In this document: positions 1 through 9,814 of the stretch, one piece after another
Layout: the number at the start of each line of letters is the position of its first letter
Numbering within the stretch: position 1 is the first letter of the stretch
Origin: Photobacterium damselae
GTDB taxonomy: Bacteria > Pseudomonadota > Gammaproteobacteria > Enterobacterales > Vibrionaceae
Length of the DNA: 64,000 bases
Reading direction: 5' to 3'
Assembly (NCBI RefSeq): GCF_003026815.1
Contig: NZ_PYOG01000002.1
Span: forward strand, 1 to 64,000
Program-made: the position numbers and the translations under genes
Notes under the pieces: model-generated
What the model was told of the DNA's origin: nothing
Seen by the model: only the letters and a program-made list of their open reading frames with translations
Databases searched by the model: none

Positions 1-311
1 GTTTTTGTATTATTTAAAATAATCAAAATTCGATGAGGTGTTTTTCCATTTTAAAATGGCATATAAATAAAAAATAGGGTAAATCCCATTTGGAAATATA
101 AATTATCGTTATTGTGAATAATAAAAATTACGACGTAGATAACAAAAAAAAGCCGAAATTATTTTTATTCTTGCCTCAATATCTCTAAAACAGGCCAAGC
201 GAATAAAAACATATTCATAAAATACTCGGTTGGTCTATCTTTTAAATTGTTTTTATTCTTTTATGGTATAATTGTATGATAAAAACAGTATGAACTATTC
301 GAGGGTATTTT
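1..311. other. Non-coding upstream region of gabD
   Basis: This is a very AT-rich stretch with no supported gene. It contains a perfect 14-bp palindrome (CCATTTTAAAATGG, 46-59). The last bases hold a GAGGG ribosome binding site for the aldehyde dehydrogenase start at 312. I see no convincing operator or RNA. Confidence 0.6.
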
Positions 312-1760
312 ATGAGTCAATTGCTTAATCTATTAGCACAGAAACAAACCATTATTGCTGGCGAGTGGCGCAGTGCTAATGATGGACGTCTGTCAGATAT
401 TAACAATCCAGCTACTGGTGAGATTATTGGCTCAGTTCCGTTTTGTGGCAGTGCTGAAACTGAACAAGCTGTAGAAATGGCTCACAGTACTCACTTAAAG
501 TGGAAGAAAACCTTAGCAAAAGAGCGTAGTCAAATTTTACGCCGTTGGTATGAATTAGTTTTAAGCAATATTGATGAACTTGCGCAGATTTTAACGCTAG
601 AGCAAGGAAAACCTTTAGCTGAGGCAAAAGGTGAAATTCAGTATGCAGCCAGTTTTATCGAATGGTACGCAGAAGAGGCAAAGCGCACTTATGGTGAAAT
701 AGTACCAAGTCATAAAAGTGATGCGCGTATTTTAGTTTCTCATCAGGCCATTGGCGTTGTTGGTGCGATCACGCCTTGGAACTTTCCAGCCGCAATGATC
801 ACTCGAAAGTGTGCGCCTGCCTTTGCTGCTGGATGTGCTGTCGTATTAAAGCCTGCACCTGATACTCCATTTACGGCGCTTGCTTTTGCTAAATTGGCGC
901 AACAAGCGGGGATTCCTGATGGGCTTTTTAGTGTAATTACGGGTGATGCTGTGGCTATTGGTGGGGTATTAACCTCTCATAAATTGGTGAAAAAAATCTC
1001 ATTCACAGGTTCGACACCAGTTGGTAAGTTATTGATGCAACAAGCGTCTAATACCGTAAAGAAAGTGTCGCTTGAGCTAGGTGGCAATGCGCCATTTATT
1101 GTTTTTGATGATGCAGACCTTGATAAAGCCATCGAAGGTTACATGATTGCCAAGTATCGCAATGCGGGGCAAACCTGCGTGTGTGCTAACCGTCTTTATA
1201 TTCAGCGTGGTATTTACGAGCTGTTTTTATCTAAGCTAGAAGCAAAAGTTGAACAGCTTAAAATGGGAAATGGATTGGATGCCGGGGTTACAATTGGCCC
1301 TCTAATTAATCGTGCAGCAGCAGAGAAGGTTGAGCGCCATATTCAAGATGCTATCAGTAAAGGGGCGTCACTAGTAACGGGTTCACTTCAATCTTCGGAT
1401 AACTGTTTTGTGACTCCGGCGATTATTCGTGATTTACATGATGATATGTTAGTAGCACAGGAGGAAACATTTGGTCCACTGGCTTCTGCGTTTGTCTTTG
1501 ACTCAGAAGAAGAGGTGATTGCTCGTGCTAATAATACCGATTCTGGACTTGCTGCTTATGTTTATACTCAGTCGTTAAGTCGCGCTTTTACCATGAGTGA
1601 AGCGCTAGAGTATGGCATGGTTGGGGTGAATGAAGGCTTAATCTCGACTGAAGTAGCGCCATTTGGTGGGATCAAAGAATCGGGATTAGGTCGAGAAGGT
1701 GCACGCCAAGGTATTGATGAATATATGGAAGTTAAATACACCTTAATGGGCGGAATTTAA
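312..1760 (+). CDS. gabD: NAD(P)+-dependent succinate-semialdehyde dehydrogenase
   Basis: A 482-residue aldehyde dehydrogenase, the usual length of GabD, which oxidises succinate semialdehyde to succinate in 4-aminobutyrate breakdown. The cofactor-domain motif TPWNFP is present. The general-base Glu lies in LELGGNAPF (Glu255) and the nucleophilic Cys in NAGQTCVCANR (Cys289). The C-terminal segment with PFGGIKESGLGREG is typical of the GabD subfamily. The ATG follows a GAGGG Shine-Dalgarno sequence. No gabT or transporter lies beside it, so the physiological substrate is inferred from family resemblance; other short semialdehydes remain possible. Confidence 0.9.
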   Translation: MSQLLNLLAQKQTIIAGEWRSANDGRLSDINNPATGEIIGSVPFCGSAETEQAVEMAHSTHLKWKKTLAKERSQILRRWYELVLSNIDELAQILTLEQGKPLAEAKGEIQYAASFIEWYAEEAKRTYGEIVPSHKSDARILVSHQAIGVVGAITPWNFPAAMITRKCAPAFAAGCAVVLKPAPDTPFTALAFAKLAQQAGIPDGLFSVITGDAVAIGGVLTSHKLVKKISFTGSTPVGKLLMQQASNTVKKVSLELGGNAPFIVFDDADLDKAIEGYMIAKYRNAGQTCVCANRLYIQRGIYELFLSKLEAKVEQLKMGNGLDAGVTIGPLINRAAAEKVERHIQDAISKGASLVTGSLQSSDNCFVTPAIIRDLHDDMLVAQEETFGPLASAFVFDSEEEVIARANNTDSGLAAYVYTQSLSRAFTMSEALEYGMVGVNEGLISTEVAPFGGIKESGLGREGARQGIDEYMEVKYTLMGGI

Positions 1761-1836
1761 TAATAAAAGCCTGAATTTCTGATATTGATAGCATTATGAG
1801 ACTTGGATGCTATCTATTGTGATTTTCCTCAGTATC

Positions 1837-1880
1837 ATATGCCCAGGTGATTTTTCAACGAGAGATTACTCTGGGTATAT
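1837..1880. repeat. Palindromic intergenic repeat, copy 1
   Basis: The arms ATATGCCCAG (1837-1846) and CTGGGTATAT (1871-1880) form a near-perfect inverted repeat in the gap before the Nudix-PAP2 gene. The same end sequence (ATATACCCA followed by GTAA) recurs in five other gaps of this window, so it is treated as one copy of a dispersed element. Confidence 0.55.
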
Positions 1881-1910
1881 TGACGTTTTTATCATAAAGG
1901 CTTTGTTATT

Positions 1911-3431
1911 GTGCATAACATTATTGGTCAGCGGATACTTCTTCTATTCTTCATTTTAGTTAGTCTTACTTTTGGTTCTATTGGATCGGCTTGGGCCTCA
2001 TCTACTACATCAGAAGTGCCAGAAGGAATTGTGGGAGCTGTATGTGTTATTCGCCATGATAATAAAGTTGTCATGATTTCTGAGGTCATTACGGAAAAAT
2101 TAGCTTTACCAGGCGGATACATTGACAGTGGTTATAATGCACCACAAACGGCTATTCGAGAAGCGTTAGAAGAAACTGGGTTACATGTTCATGTTGATAA
2201 GTTTCTACAATATCGAGGTCGAGCTGCAATCTATGCATGTGTTGCCAATGATCCGATTCCTGTAACCGAATTTAAAACAAAAAGTGGTTTTACCGCTGTT
2301 GCATCTTGGTCATCAGCTCATTTTGGTAAAGAAGTTAAACAAGTCTATTTGATTAACCCATTTAAAGTCGACGGTAAAAATTATCGTTATCCCGATGATA
2401 TTGTATTGCTTAAAAAATGGTTACAACAAACCCCAAATAGTGCGGTGACTTATTATCACAATTTAAGTCAAGAGGTTAATCCGCTCCATCGATGGGAATT
2501 ATCCCAAATGCTCACGTTTCAACACTGGGTTGATGGGCTATCATCGTGGCAACAGACACTCTTTAGCTCTTGGATGACAGTAACAAATTTACCCGGAGAG
2601 TATGGCTTTATTTTTACGGTCTTGTTCGGATGTTTAATTGCATTTGGACCGGTAAGCTTTTTGCGTTTAAGTACCGTAATGCTCAGTGTCACTATGGTAG
2701 CGTCGATTATTAAATTAACGATTGCATCCCCTCGACCTTTTTACATTATCCCTGCCTTACAGAAAGTTGCAGCATCCGGTTATGGCTTTCCTAGTGGCCA
2801 CACATTAATGGCTCTGGTTCTTTGGGGCTTTATTGGAATTCAAGCCTATCGTTATATTAAGGTTCATAATCCGTCGGCTCAATTAATGCGATGGCGGTTG
2901 GGAATTATGAGCATCGTGGTTCTATTTTCATTGAGTCAAGCGGTCGCAAGAGTGTGGTATGGCGTGCATTTTATCAGCGATACTGTGGCAAGTTTGGTTA
3001 TTGGCTCCGTTATGATTGCCGGTTTTACGCTATGGATTAACTTAGATAAACATAACTTAACTCGATGTATGACCAATAAATGGTTCTGGCTTAATGTCAC
3101 AGTGGCTTTTGGCTTGATAGCTGGAACAACCCAAGCTCCTGATCATATTTATCTCTTTAGTTGTGTGCTTACGATATTTTTAATCAATGATTATGTACCT
3201 CGTCAGTACCAACGTTTAAATCTACGCTATCTACTAGGCTTAATTACTTGTCTTTTAATTGGGTGTAGTGTGATTTTATATTCAGGCTATATGTTGATTA
3301 ATTTATCCAATGTTTCTCTTATTGTACTTGCCATTAGAAGCATCACTATTGTGGTTCTAATTACGTGGATATTAGGTTGCAGTTCGTGGTTTTATCGTCA
3401 AACATGCCCACCATTGGCTCATGCACAGTAA
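1911..3431 (+). CDS. Exported Nudix hydrolase / PAP2 phosphatase fusion
   Basis: A 506-residue, two-domain protein starting at GTG. Residues 1-29 look like a signal peptide or first membrane segment (hydrophobic run ending AWA). A Nudix domain follows (about 38-170) with REALEETGL, but the first Glu of the Nudix box is replaced by Tyr (GGYIDSGY). The second half is a multi-span PAP2 phosphatase with the three signature motifs KLTIASPRP, PSGH (about residue 294) and ARVWYGVHFISD. The PAP2 part probably dephosphorylates lipid pyrophosphates or phosphates at the membrane. What the Nudix part hydrolyses is unknown. The gene stands alone. Confidence 0.8.
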   Translation: MHNIIGQRILLLFFILVSLTFGSIGSAWASSTTSEVPEGIVGAVCVIRHDNKVVMISEVITEKLALPGGYIDSGYNAPQTAIREALEETGLHVHVDKFLQYRGRAAIYACVANDPIPVTEFKTKSGFTAVASWSSAHFGKEVKQVYLINPFKVDGKNYRYPDDIVLLKKWLQQTPNSAVTYYHNLSQEVNPLHRWELSQMLTFQHWVDGLSSWQQTLFSSWMTVTNLPGEYGFIFTVLFGCLIAFGPVSFLRLSTVMLSVTMVASIIKLTIASPRPFYIIPALQKVAASGYGFPSGHTLMALVLWGFIGIQAYRYIKVHNPSAQLMRWRLGIMSIVVLFSLSQAVARVWYGVHFISDTVASLVIGSVMIAGFTLWINLDKHNLTRCMTNKWFWLNVTVAFGLIAGTTQAPDHIYLFSCVLTIFLINDYVPRQYQRLNLRYLLGLITCLLIGCSVILYSGYMLINLSNVSLIVLAIRSITIVVLITWILGCSSWFYRQTCPPLAHAQ

Positions 3432-3532
3432 GCAAATTGAGAAGAGGCAGAGTAATCAATAAACTTCAGTTCCTCTGTTTGTTTCTATCTCATTGTGAGG
3501 TAAAGTGAAATAACTTAATGACAAAAGAGGGA

Positions 3533-3572
3533 ACCAGTTTCGCAGGATGCGAGTGTAACTGGTACAAGGAGA
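3533..3572 (+). promoter_or_regulatory. GGA-loop hairpin in the ydiJ leader (candidate CsrA site)
   Basis: ACCAGTT (3533-3539) pairs with AACTGGT (3557-3563), and inside it TCGCA (3540-3544) pairs with TGCGA (3548-3552), leaving a GGA loop. The core AGGAUG closed by G-C pairs resembles the CsrA/RsmA binding consensus. A second GGA lies in the AAGGAG ribosome binding site just downstream, the classic two-site arrangement for CsrA repression. CsrA binding itself is an inference. Confidence 0.5.
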
Positions 3573-3575
3573 GCA

Positions 3576-6500
3576 ATGTTACCTGCACTATCACAGCAAG
3601 AAGCGCTAGAGCCTACTGTTCTAGCCTATCTAACACAATTAGAAAATATGGGGTTTTCAGGTGATGTGGAAACCTCTTATGCCAGTCGATTAACGGTTTC
3701 AACCGATAACAGTATTTATCAGCAATTGCCTCAAGCGGTTGTGTTTCCTAAATCACTTCAAGATCTGTCTTTATTGGGACAAGTGGCTGCCGATCCCCAT
3801 TTTCAAGCAATTCGATTTTCTCCGCGCGGTGGTGGTACGGGAACCAATGGACAGTCGCTCACCTCAGGGATCGTGGTGGATCTCTCTCGCCATCTAAATC
3901 AGATATTAGAGATCAACATTGATCAACAGTATGTCAGAGTGCAAACTGGAGTGATCAAAGATCAGCTCAATGATGCATTGCGTCCTTTGGGCTACTTTTT
4001 CTCACCGGATCTATCGACCAGTAATCGAGCAACCATAGGTGGAATGATTAATACCGATGCTTCGGGTCAAGGTTCACTAAAATACGGAAAGACATCTGAT
4101 CATGTATTAGGGTTAACGGCGGTATTTGCTGATGGTTCAATACTTGAAACTGCGCCGCAATCGCCACCGCACTATCAGTCACCATTGGTTGAAGAACGTG
4201 AGGAGCCAGTAGAAACAGAGCTCTCTTTTGCTCAGCAAGGGGTACAGGTTACTGCTGAGATTTGTGCTCAGTACCGCTCTGCCATTGTGGCAAAATTTCC
4301 ACCACTGAATCGTTTTTTAACTGGTTATGATTTAAAACATGTTTATAACGACGATCTGAGTCAGTTTGATTTAACCCGTTTATTGTGCGGTGCTGAAGGA
4401 TCTTTGGCTTTTATTGCTGAAGCGAAATTAAATATCACACCAATACCAAAAGCACGGACGTTGGTGAATATTAAATACGACAGTTTTGATGCCGCACTAC
4501 GCCATGCTCCTATGATGGTAGAAGCCAATGCACTCTCGGTTGAGACTATTGATTCCACAGTGTTAAACCTGGCAAAGCAAGATATTGTTTGGACGACCGT
4601 GAGCGATCTTTTAACGGATGTGCCAAATAAAGAGCTGCTTGGTATTAATATGGTGGAGTATGCAAGTGCTAATGAGCAAGACAATCGTCAGCAAGTTCAG
4701 TTACTATGCCAAAAGCTCGATCAACTGATGGCCGCTAACCAAGCCGGTATTATTGGTTATCAAATTTGTGATGATCTGGCTAGTATCAACCGTATTTATA
4801 CGATGCGTAAAAAAGCGGTAGGTTTGCTTGGTGCCACGAAAGGAAGCCGTAAGCCAATTGCTTTTGCCGAAGATACCTGTGTGCCACCGGAGCATCTGGC
4901 CGATTTCATTGCAGAGTTTCGTCAGCTGCTCGATAGCCATCAATTGCAATATGGCATGTTTGGTCACGTTGATGCAGGGGTACTGCACGTTCGTCCAGCC
5001 TTAGATATGTGCGATCCAGCTCAAGAGCTATTAATGAAGCAGCTATCAGATCACGTTGTAGCGCTGGTGGCAAAATACGGCGGCTTAATGTGGGGAGAAC
5101 ATGGTAAAGGATTTCGCTCTCAATATGGCCCTGAGTTTTTTGGTGCGGAATTGTTTACTCAGTTACGCACGATTAAAGCGGCATTTGATCCTGATAATCG
5201 TATGAACCCAGGGAAGATTTGTACTCCTTTGGGGTGTGATGAGCCATTGGTTCAAGTTGATGGCCTAAAAAGGGGAACATTTGATCGCCAAATTCCAATA
5301 ACCACGCGTGATAGCTTTAAACAAGCGATGGAATGTAACGGTAATGGGCTCTGTTTTAATTATGACACCAGCTCGCCAATGTGCCCTTCGATGAAAGTTA
5401 GCTCCGACCGTCGTCATTCACCTAAAGGACGGGCAGGGCTTGTTCGTGAATGGTTGCGACAATTGGCTGCAAACGGTATTTCTGCCGAGCAGTTAGAACA
5501 AGAGCTACTAAGCCAAAAGCCATCAGTAAAAGCGATCATTGAACGCTGGAAAAACAGCTTTGGCTCTCAACGTCATCAGTATGATTTCTCTCATGAAGTG
5601 ATGGAAGCGATGAATGGCTGTTTGGCTTGTAAAGCGTGTGCTAGCCAATGCCCTATCAAAGTGGATGTTCCTAGCTTCCGCTCTCGCTTTATGCATATTT
5701 ACTACAGTCGTTATCAGCGTCCAGCCAAAGATTATTTGGTGGCCCATATCGAAACGATGTTACCTGTTATGGCAAAAGCACCGAGCTTAGTGAATGGATT
5801 TATTAAGCCAAATTGGTCGAAAAAGCTTACTGCCAAAACATTAGGCTATATTGATACACCGCTTTTATCGGTGCCAACATTAGCTGAGCGCTTAGATGGA
5901 CATCATGCAACCCACTTTGATTTAACTTGGCTCCAAGCTCTCTCTGAGACTGAGCGACAAAATTACGTGCTTATTGTGCAAGACCCGTTTACCAGTTTTT
6001 ATGAAGCTGGCGTGGTGTATGACTTCGTTGAACTTATTGCGAAATTAGGTAAAAAACCTATGTTAGTGCCCTTTAAACCCAATGGTAAGGCACAACATAT
6101 CAAAGGCTTTTTACGTCAATTTAGCCAAACTGCGGCTAATACGGCTGAGTTTCTTAATCAACTGGCGCAGCTAAATATTCCTATGGTTGGGGTCGATCCT
6201 GCTTTAGTTTTATGTTATCGCGATGAATATAAAGAAATTTTGGCAGAAAAGCGTGGCGATTTTGAAGTTAAATTGGCCCATGAATGGTTACTGACAATTT
6301 TAGCTGAGCGTCAAGAAAAGCCAACGCTAATCGATAATCAACCTTGGTATCTATTTGCCCATTGTACGGAAAAAACTAAGCTACCAAATGCTGAAAAAGA
6401 GTGGGGGACAATCTTTGCTCATTTTGGTTTACGATTAGAATCGGTAGCGGTTGGATGTTGTGGCATGGCAGGGACGTTTGGTCATGAACAAGATAAATTG

Positions 6501-6671
6501 GAGATATCAAAGCAGGTTTATCAGCTAAGTTGGCAACCTAATATCGAAAAACTGGATACTGATCGTTGTTTGGCAACAGGATATTCATGTCGAAGCCAAG
6601 TAAAACGATTTGAAAAGATTCAGTTTAAGCATCCTGTTCAGGCTATTCTTTCTCAGTTAAAGCACCGCTAA
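3576..6671 (+). CDS. ydiJ: FAD/Fe-S D-2-hydroxyglutarate dehydrogenase, YdiJ type
   Basis: A 1031-residue protein matching E. coli YdiJ in length and order of domains. An N-terminal FAD-binding type-4 domain carries RGGGTGTNGQS. It is followed by a FAD-linked oxidase C-terminal domain with GHVDAGVLHVRP and GEHGKG. A ferredoxin-like 4Fe-4S region holds CLACKACASQCP, and a C-terminal CCG domain holds VGCCGMAG. The family oxidises D-2-hydroxyglutarate (a by-product of serine synthesis) to 2-oxoglutarate, passing electrons to an acceptor. It starts at ATG after AAGGAG and ends in a bidirectional terminator. A leader hairpin suggests translational control. Confidence 0.88.
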   Translation: MLPALSQQEALEPTVLAYLTQLENMGFSGDVETSYASRLTVSTDNSIYQQLPQAVVFPKSLQDLSLLGQVAADPHFQAIRFSPRGGGTGTNGQSLTSGIVVDLSRHLNQILEINIDQQYVRVQTGVIKDQLNDALRPLGYFFSPDLSTSNRATIGGMINTDASGQGSLKYGKTSDHVLGLTAVFADGSILETAPQSPPHYQSPLVEEREEPVETELSFAQQGVQVTAEICAQYRSAIVAKFPPLNRFLTGYDLKHVYNDDLSQFDLTRLLCGAEGSLAFIAEAKLNITPIPKARTLVNIKYDSFDAALRHAPMMVEANALSVETIDSTVLNLAKQDIVWTTVSDLLTDVPNKELLGINMVEYASANEQDNRQQVQLLCQKLDQLMAANQAGIIGYQICDDLASINRIYTMRKKAVGLLGATKGSRKPIAFAEDTCVPPEHLADFIAEFRQLLDSHQLQYGMFGHVDAGVLHVRPALDMCDPAQELLMKQLSDHVVALVAKYGGLMWGEHGKGFRSQYGPEFFGAELFTQLRTIKAAFDPDNRMNPGKICTPLGCDEPLVQVDGLKRGTFDRQIPITTRDSFKQAMECNGNGLCFNYDTSSPMCPSMKVSSDRRHSPKGRAGLVREWLRQLAANGISAEQLEQELLSQKPSVKAIIERWKNSFGSQRHQYDFSHEVMEAMNGCLACKACASQCPIKVDVPSFRSRFMHIYYSRYQRPAKDYLVAHIETMLPVMAKAPSLVNGFIKPNWSKKLTAKTLGYIDTPLLSVPTLAERLDGHHATHFDLTWLQALSETERQNYVLIVQDPFTSFYEAGVVYDFVELIAKLGKKPMLVPFKPNGKAQHIKGFLRQFSQTAANTAEFLNQLAQLNIPMVGVDPALVLCYRDEYKEILAEKRGDFEVKLAHEWLLTILAERQEKPTLIDNQPWYLFAHCTEKTKLPNAEKEWGTIFAHFGLRLESVAVGCCGMAGTFGHEQDKLEISKQVYQLSWQPNIEKLDTDRCLATGYSCRSQVKRFEKIQFKHPVQAILSQLKHR

Positions 6672-6714
6672 GATAACGGAATTTATAATAGATAAAATAA
6701 AACCAGTAAAAACA

Positions 6715-6747
6715 AAACGAGCGCTTAAGATTAAGCGCTCGTTTTTT
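6715..6747. terminator. Bidirectional terminator between ydiJ and aqpZ
   Basis: CGAGCGCTTA (6718-6727) pairs with TAAGCGCTCG (6732-6741). It is preceded by an A-run and followed by TTTTTT, so it can end both converging transcripts. Confidence 0.9.
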
Positions 6748-6770
6748 AGTTATGGCTAAAACCTAAGAGG

Positions 6771-7466
6771 TTAGTCTTGGTTTGGACATAACCAGCGGTA
6801 AACAATACCCGCAAGAACTGCACCAATAAGAGGAGCAACCCAGAATAGCCATAGCTGAGAAATAGCCCAATCACCAACAACAAGAGCAGGACCTGTACTA
6901 CGCGCAGGGTTTACAGATGTATTAGTTACTGGGATGCTGATTAGGTGGATAAGTGTTAGCGCTAGACCGATAGCAAGACCGGCCATTTGTGGTGACGCTA
7001 GCTTGTGTGTCACACCTAAAATCACAAATAGGAACATGAAGCTCATGATAACTTCGATAACAAAGCCAGAAGCTAAATCATAATGACCTGGTGAATGCGC
7101 ACCGTAGCCATTAGCTGCAAGACCATTTACAGCAAGATCATAGCCAGGTTGACCGCTTGCGATAAAATACAGTGTATATGCTGCCGCGATAGCACCTAGT
7201 ACTTGAGACAGGATATAAGGTACAACTTCAGCTGCTGGGAAACGACCGCCAGTCCATAGGCCAACAGTAACGGCTGGGTTTAAGTGACAACCAGAAATAT
7301 GACCAATGGCATAAGCCATAGTTACAACAGTTAGACCAAATGCTAATGCAACACCTAATAGGCCAATACCTACATCAGGAAATGCCGCTGCAAGAACCGC
7401 ACTACCACAACCGCCTAGAACTAGCCAAAATGTACCGATAAACTCGGCCGTTAGCTTCTTTAACAT
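6771..7466 (-). CDS. aqpZ: Aquaporin Z, water channel
   Basis: A 231-residue major intrinsic protein with six membrane spans. The two NPA boxes are at residues 63-65 and 186-188. The aromatic/arginine selectivity filter residues Phe43, His174, Thr183 and Arg189 all fall at the positions known for E. coli AqpZ, which marks a water-selective channel rather than a glycerol facilitator. It sits in the inner membrane and helps with osmotic adjustment. It is monocistronic, converging on ydiJ. Confidence 0.95.
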   Translation of the reverse strand: MLKKLTAEFIGTFWLVLGGCGSAVLAAAFPDVGIGLLGVALAFGLTVVTMAYAIGHISGCHLNPAVTVGLWTGGRFPAAEVVPYILSQVLGAIAAAYTLYFIASGQPGYDLAVNGLAANGYGAHSPGHYDLASGFVIEVIMSFMFLFVILGVTHKLASPQMAGLAIGLALTLIHLISIPVTNTSVNPARSTGPALVVGDWAISQLWLFWVAPLIGAVLAGIVYRWLCPNQD

Positions 7467-7950
7467 GATTAACTTTCCTTATTTTTGTAACCGTGAAATT
7501 TCCAAGTTATTTCGTTAAACAGGCGTTTTTTATCGCAAAACAGAACGCCATTATTCACTCTTTAGTGAGTCGGGTACAAAATGTGATGGATTGAATTTGC
7601 ATACATGTTGAATTAAAAACGCTGTTCAAACTAGATCTACATCACATCTTTTATGATTTTTTACTTAGAAATGAGCCTGATTTATTTTAATAAAACAAAA
7701 TTCAGAATCATTAAGTAAGCATAATCGTGTTCTTCTAGCTTAGTCTTGGTTTCTAGTTTTAGCCAAAATAATGACGGTTAGTTATTGATTTAACGATATT
7801 ATTAAATTTCAAATAGGAAGTTATCTTGGAAAGGTTGTCTGGTAGAGGTGATGTTTGTTAGATAGAAATGCAATAAATGGTTAGTGTTTTAGAGAAATTG
7901 ACTATTCACTTAAAATTTATTGCATTTCTTGCAGTGAAAATACGAAAAGG
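7467..7950. other. Long non-coding gap with a 15-bp inverted repeat
   Basis: No gene is supported here. The right end holds a perfect inverted repeat, AGAAATGCAATAAAT at 7864-7878 and its complement at 7915-7929, separated by 36 nt. It lies just downstream of the LysR stop, so it may end or protect that transcript, but there is no U-tract. The rest is the upstream region of aqpZ. Confidence 0.5.
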
Positions 7951-8835
7951 CTAGTCAGACACATCAAGAAGATAGTTTGCGATTTGATTTGATAACCATT
8001 GCACAACGGCTCCTCGGCGAGATTCACTTTCGACTATCTCACCATAAGACTGCCAGTTCATCGCTCGATTGTGTTTAAGCATCTTTAATGTGCCTTGGCG
8101 AAGATAATCTTTAATCAAAAGAGCAGGAACATAAGACCAACCAGCTTTATCTAAAACAGCATCTCGTAAGTGCTCATAAAAGGTTAAGCCCAAATAGTTA
8201 CTAGAATGTGAGGCTGCCGCTCGTAATCCATCATCATCAATATAGGCAATAACCACTTCTTTAAAGCGTTCTAAGTCGCCGCTGGTCACTTTTTGCAATT
8301 TACATAACGGGTGATCGGCATGGGCAACCGACATCATTCGAATTTGACCAAGATCGGAATAATACAATCTTGGACTATCTTGATGAGAGGGCAATAAACC
8401 ATACGCAACATCCACCAGATTTTCTTCGACCATATTTACAATTTCAGGGGTTGGTGAAATGTAAATAGAGATACTGGTTTTAGGAAAAAGCGTATTCATT
8501 TGCCGGATCAAGTCACGCCATAACTCTTCGGGTAAAGAGTCATCACGCACGATACGTAACATAGACTCTACGCCATCTCTATGTTGCTCACATTTGGCAA
8601 TAATATCATTAGCGATGAGAGTAATACGCTCACAGTCATTAACAATGGCTTGCCCCATTTCTGTGGGAGTAATGCGGTTGCCACTACGGGTTAATAATTG
8701 CACGCCGAGGTCATCTTCAAGAGCACTTAGAGCTGCACTTACCGTGGTTCGGCTCTTTTCTAATTTTCTTGCCGCTTCTGCGATAGAACCTGTATTTACC
8801 GCATAGATAAACATCTCTATTTGGCTCATTTTCAT
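7951..8835 (-). CDS. LysR-family transcriptional regulator
   Basis: A 294-residue protein with an N-terminal winged HTH (residues about 3-60, TGSIAEAARKLEKSRTTVS) and a substrate-binding LysR effector domain. It is divergent from the cation-efflux gene, 194 bp away, which is the usual geometry for a LysR target. The effector is not identifiable from sequence. The helix differs from the canonical ASQPALS type, and no subfamily is recognised. Confidence 0.85.
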   Translation of the reverse strand: MKMSQIEMFIYAVNTGSIAEAARKLEKSRTTVSAALSALEDDLGVQLLTRSGNRITPTEMGQAIVNDCERITLIANDIIAKCEQHRDGVESMLRIVRDDSLPEELWRDLIRQMNTLFPKTSISIYISPTPEIVNMVEENLVDVAYGLLPSHQDSPRLYYSDLGQIRMMSVAHADHPLCKLQKVTSGDLERFKEVVIAYIDDDGLRAAASHSSNYLGLTFYEHLRDAVLDKAGWSYVPALLIKDYLRQGTLKMLKHNRAMNWQSYGEIVESESRRGAVVQWLSNQIANYLLDVSD

Positions 8836-9029
8836 ATGCGCTGTATTCCATAAATGATAACGCGATTGAAGGGCTGTTTATAAACCATACAAATGTTAGC
8901 GTTATTTTACCGTTAGCGACGAGATTTACGACGCTCAGTGATTATCTTATTGTTAGAATAGGGGATAGTATGACTTGTGTTCAATAAAAACTAATAACAA
9001 CGACGAAAAAATTGTCATTGAGGTGTTTT

Positions 9030-9707
9030 ATGTCGTGTCATGTTTATCATGAGCGTCGCTTATTACAAATATCCACTGTTTCTTCATTAATTTTCGCCTT
9101 AATGGGGATCGGCCTTGGCTTGTGGATGGGATCATTAGTTATCGTATTCGATGGCGCTTATTCTTTAGTTAGCTTAACGCTTACACTTATTTCTCTTGCA
9201 GCATCTATGTATATCCGAAGCCCTAAGGTTTCAGGAAATTCATTGAAAGTTGCCATGTTAGAGCCAGCCGTTATTGCACTGAAAGGCAGTGTGATTATGG
9301 TAATGTGTTTGCTTTCATTTGTTTCTGCGATTGATGCTATTTTAGCTGGTGGTCGTCATGTAAACGAAGGTATTGCGGTTGTGTTTGGTGTGGTTAACGT
9401 GATCGGTTGTTACTTAACATACTGGCATTTAGCAAAAGCACACAAGAAAACAAAATCTGCCTTAGTTGAAGCTGAATCTAAGCAGTGGGTGATGGATACG
9501 GTAATCAGTGCGGCTGTATTGATGGGATTCGTTGTTGCACAGATCTTGTCGATGACTCAGTACGGTGATTATGCCGTTTACGCTGACCCGGCAATGGTTA
9601 TTATTGCTTCTCTATACTTTGCGTTAGTTCCTGTGAAAATGGTTTGGGGCGCAATCACTAAAATGCGTCGAGTTTATCAACACCATCAAGCGGTTGAAGC
9701 AAACTAA
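9030..9707 (+). CDS. Cation diffusion facilitator-like membrane transporter
   Basis: A 225-residue integral membrane protein with about six hydrophobic segments and the CDF-type signature VIVFDGAYSLVSLTLTLISL near the N terminus. A second conserved Asp lies in KQWVMDTVISAAVLMG. It lacks the long cytoplasmic C-terminal domain of ZitB/FieF. It probably exchanges a divalent metal for protons. The ATG at 9030 was chosen because GAGG lies just upstream; a TTG at 9012 would add six residues. It is divergent from a LysR gene. Confidence 0.75.
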   Translation: MSCHVYHERRLLQISTVSSLIFALMGIGLGLWMGSLVIVFDGAYSLVSLTLTLISLAASMYIRSPKVSGNSLKVAMLEPAVIALKGSVIMVMCLLSFVSAIDAILAGGRHVNEGIAVVFGVVNVIGCYLTYWHLAKAHKKTKSALVEAESKQWVMDTVISAAVLMGFVVAQILSMTQYGDYAVYADPAMVIIASLYFALVPVKMVWGAITKMRRVYQHHQAVEAN

Positions 9708-9741
9708 TACTGTATAAGTTTATACTTAGGTAAATGAATAT

Positions 9742-9776
9742 AAAAATGCCGATTCACTCAGTGGATCGGCATTTTT
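9742..9776. terminator. Bidirectional terminator
   Basis: AAAAATGCCGAT (9742-9753) pairs with ATCGGCATTTTT (9765-9776), and the CACT/AGTG loop adds to the stem. It separates the CDF gene from the converging NYN gene. Confidence 0.88.
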
Positions 9777-9814
9777 CATGCTGTTTATACCAAATTGGCT
9801 GTTGTTTGTGAAAA

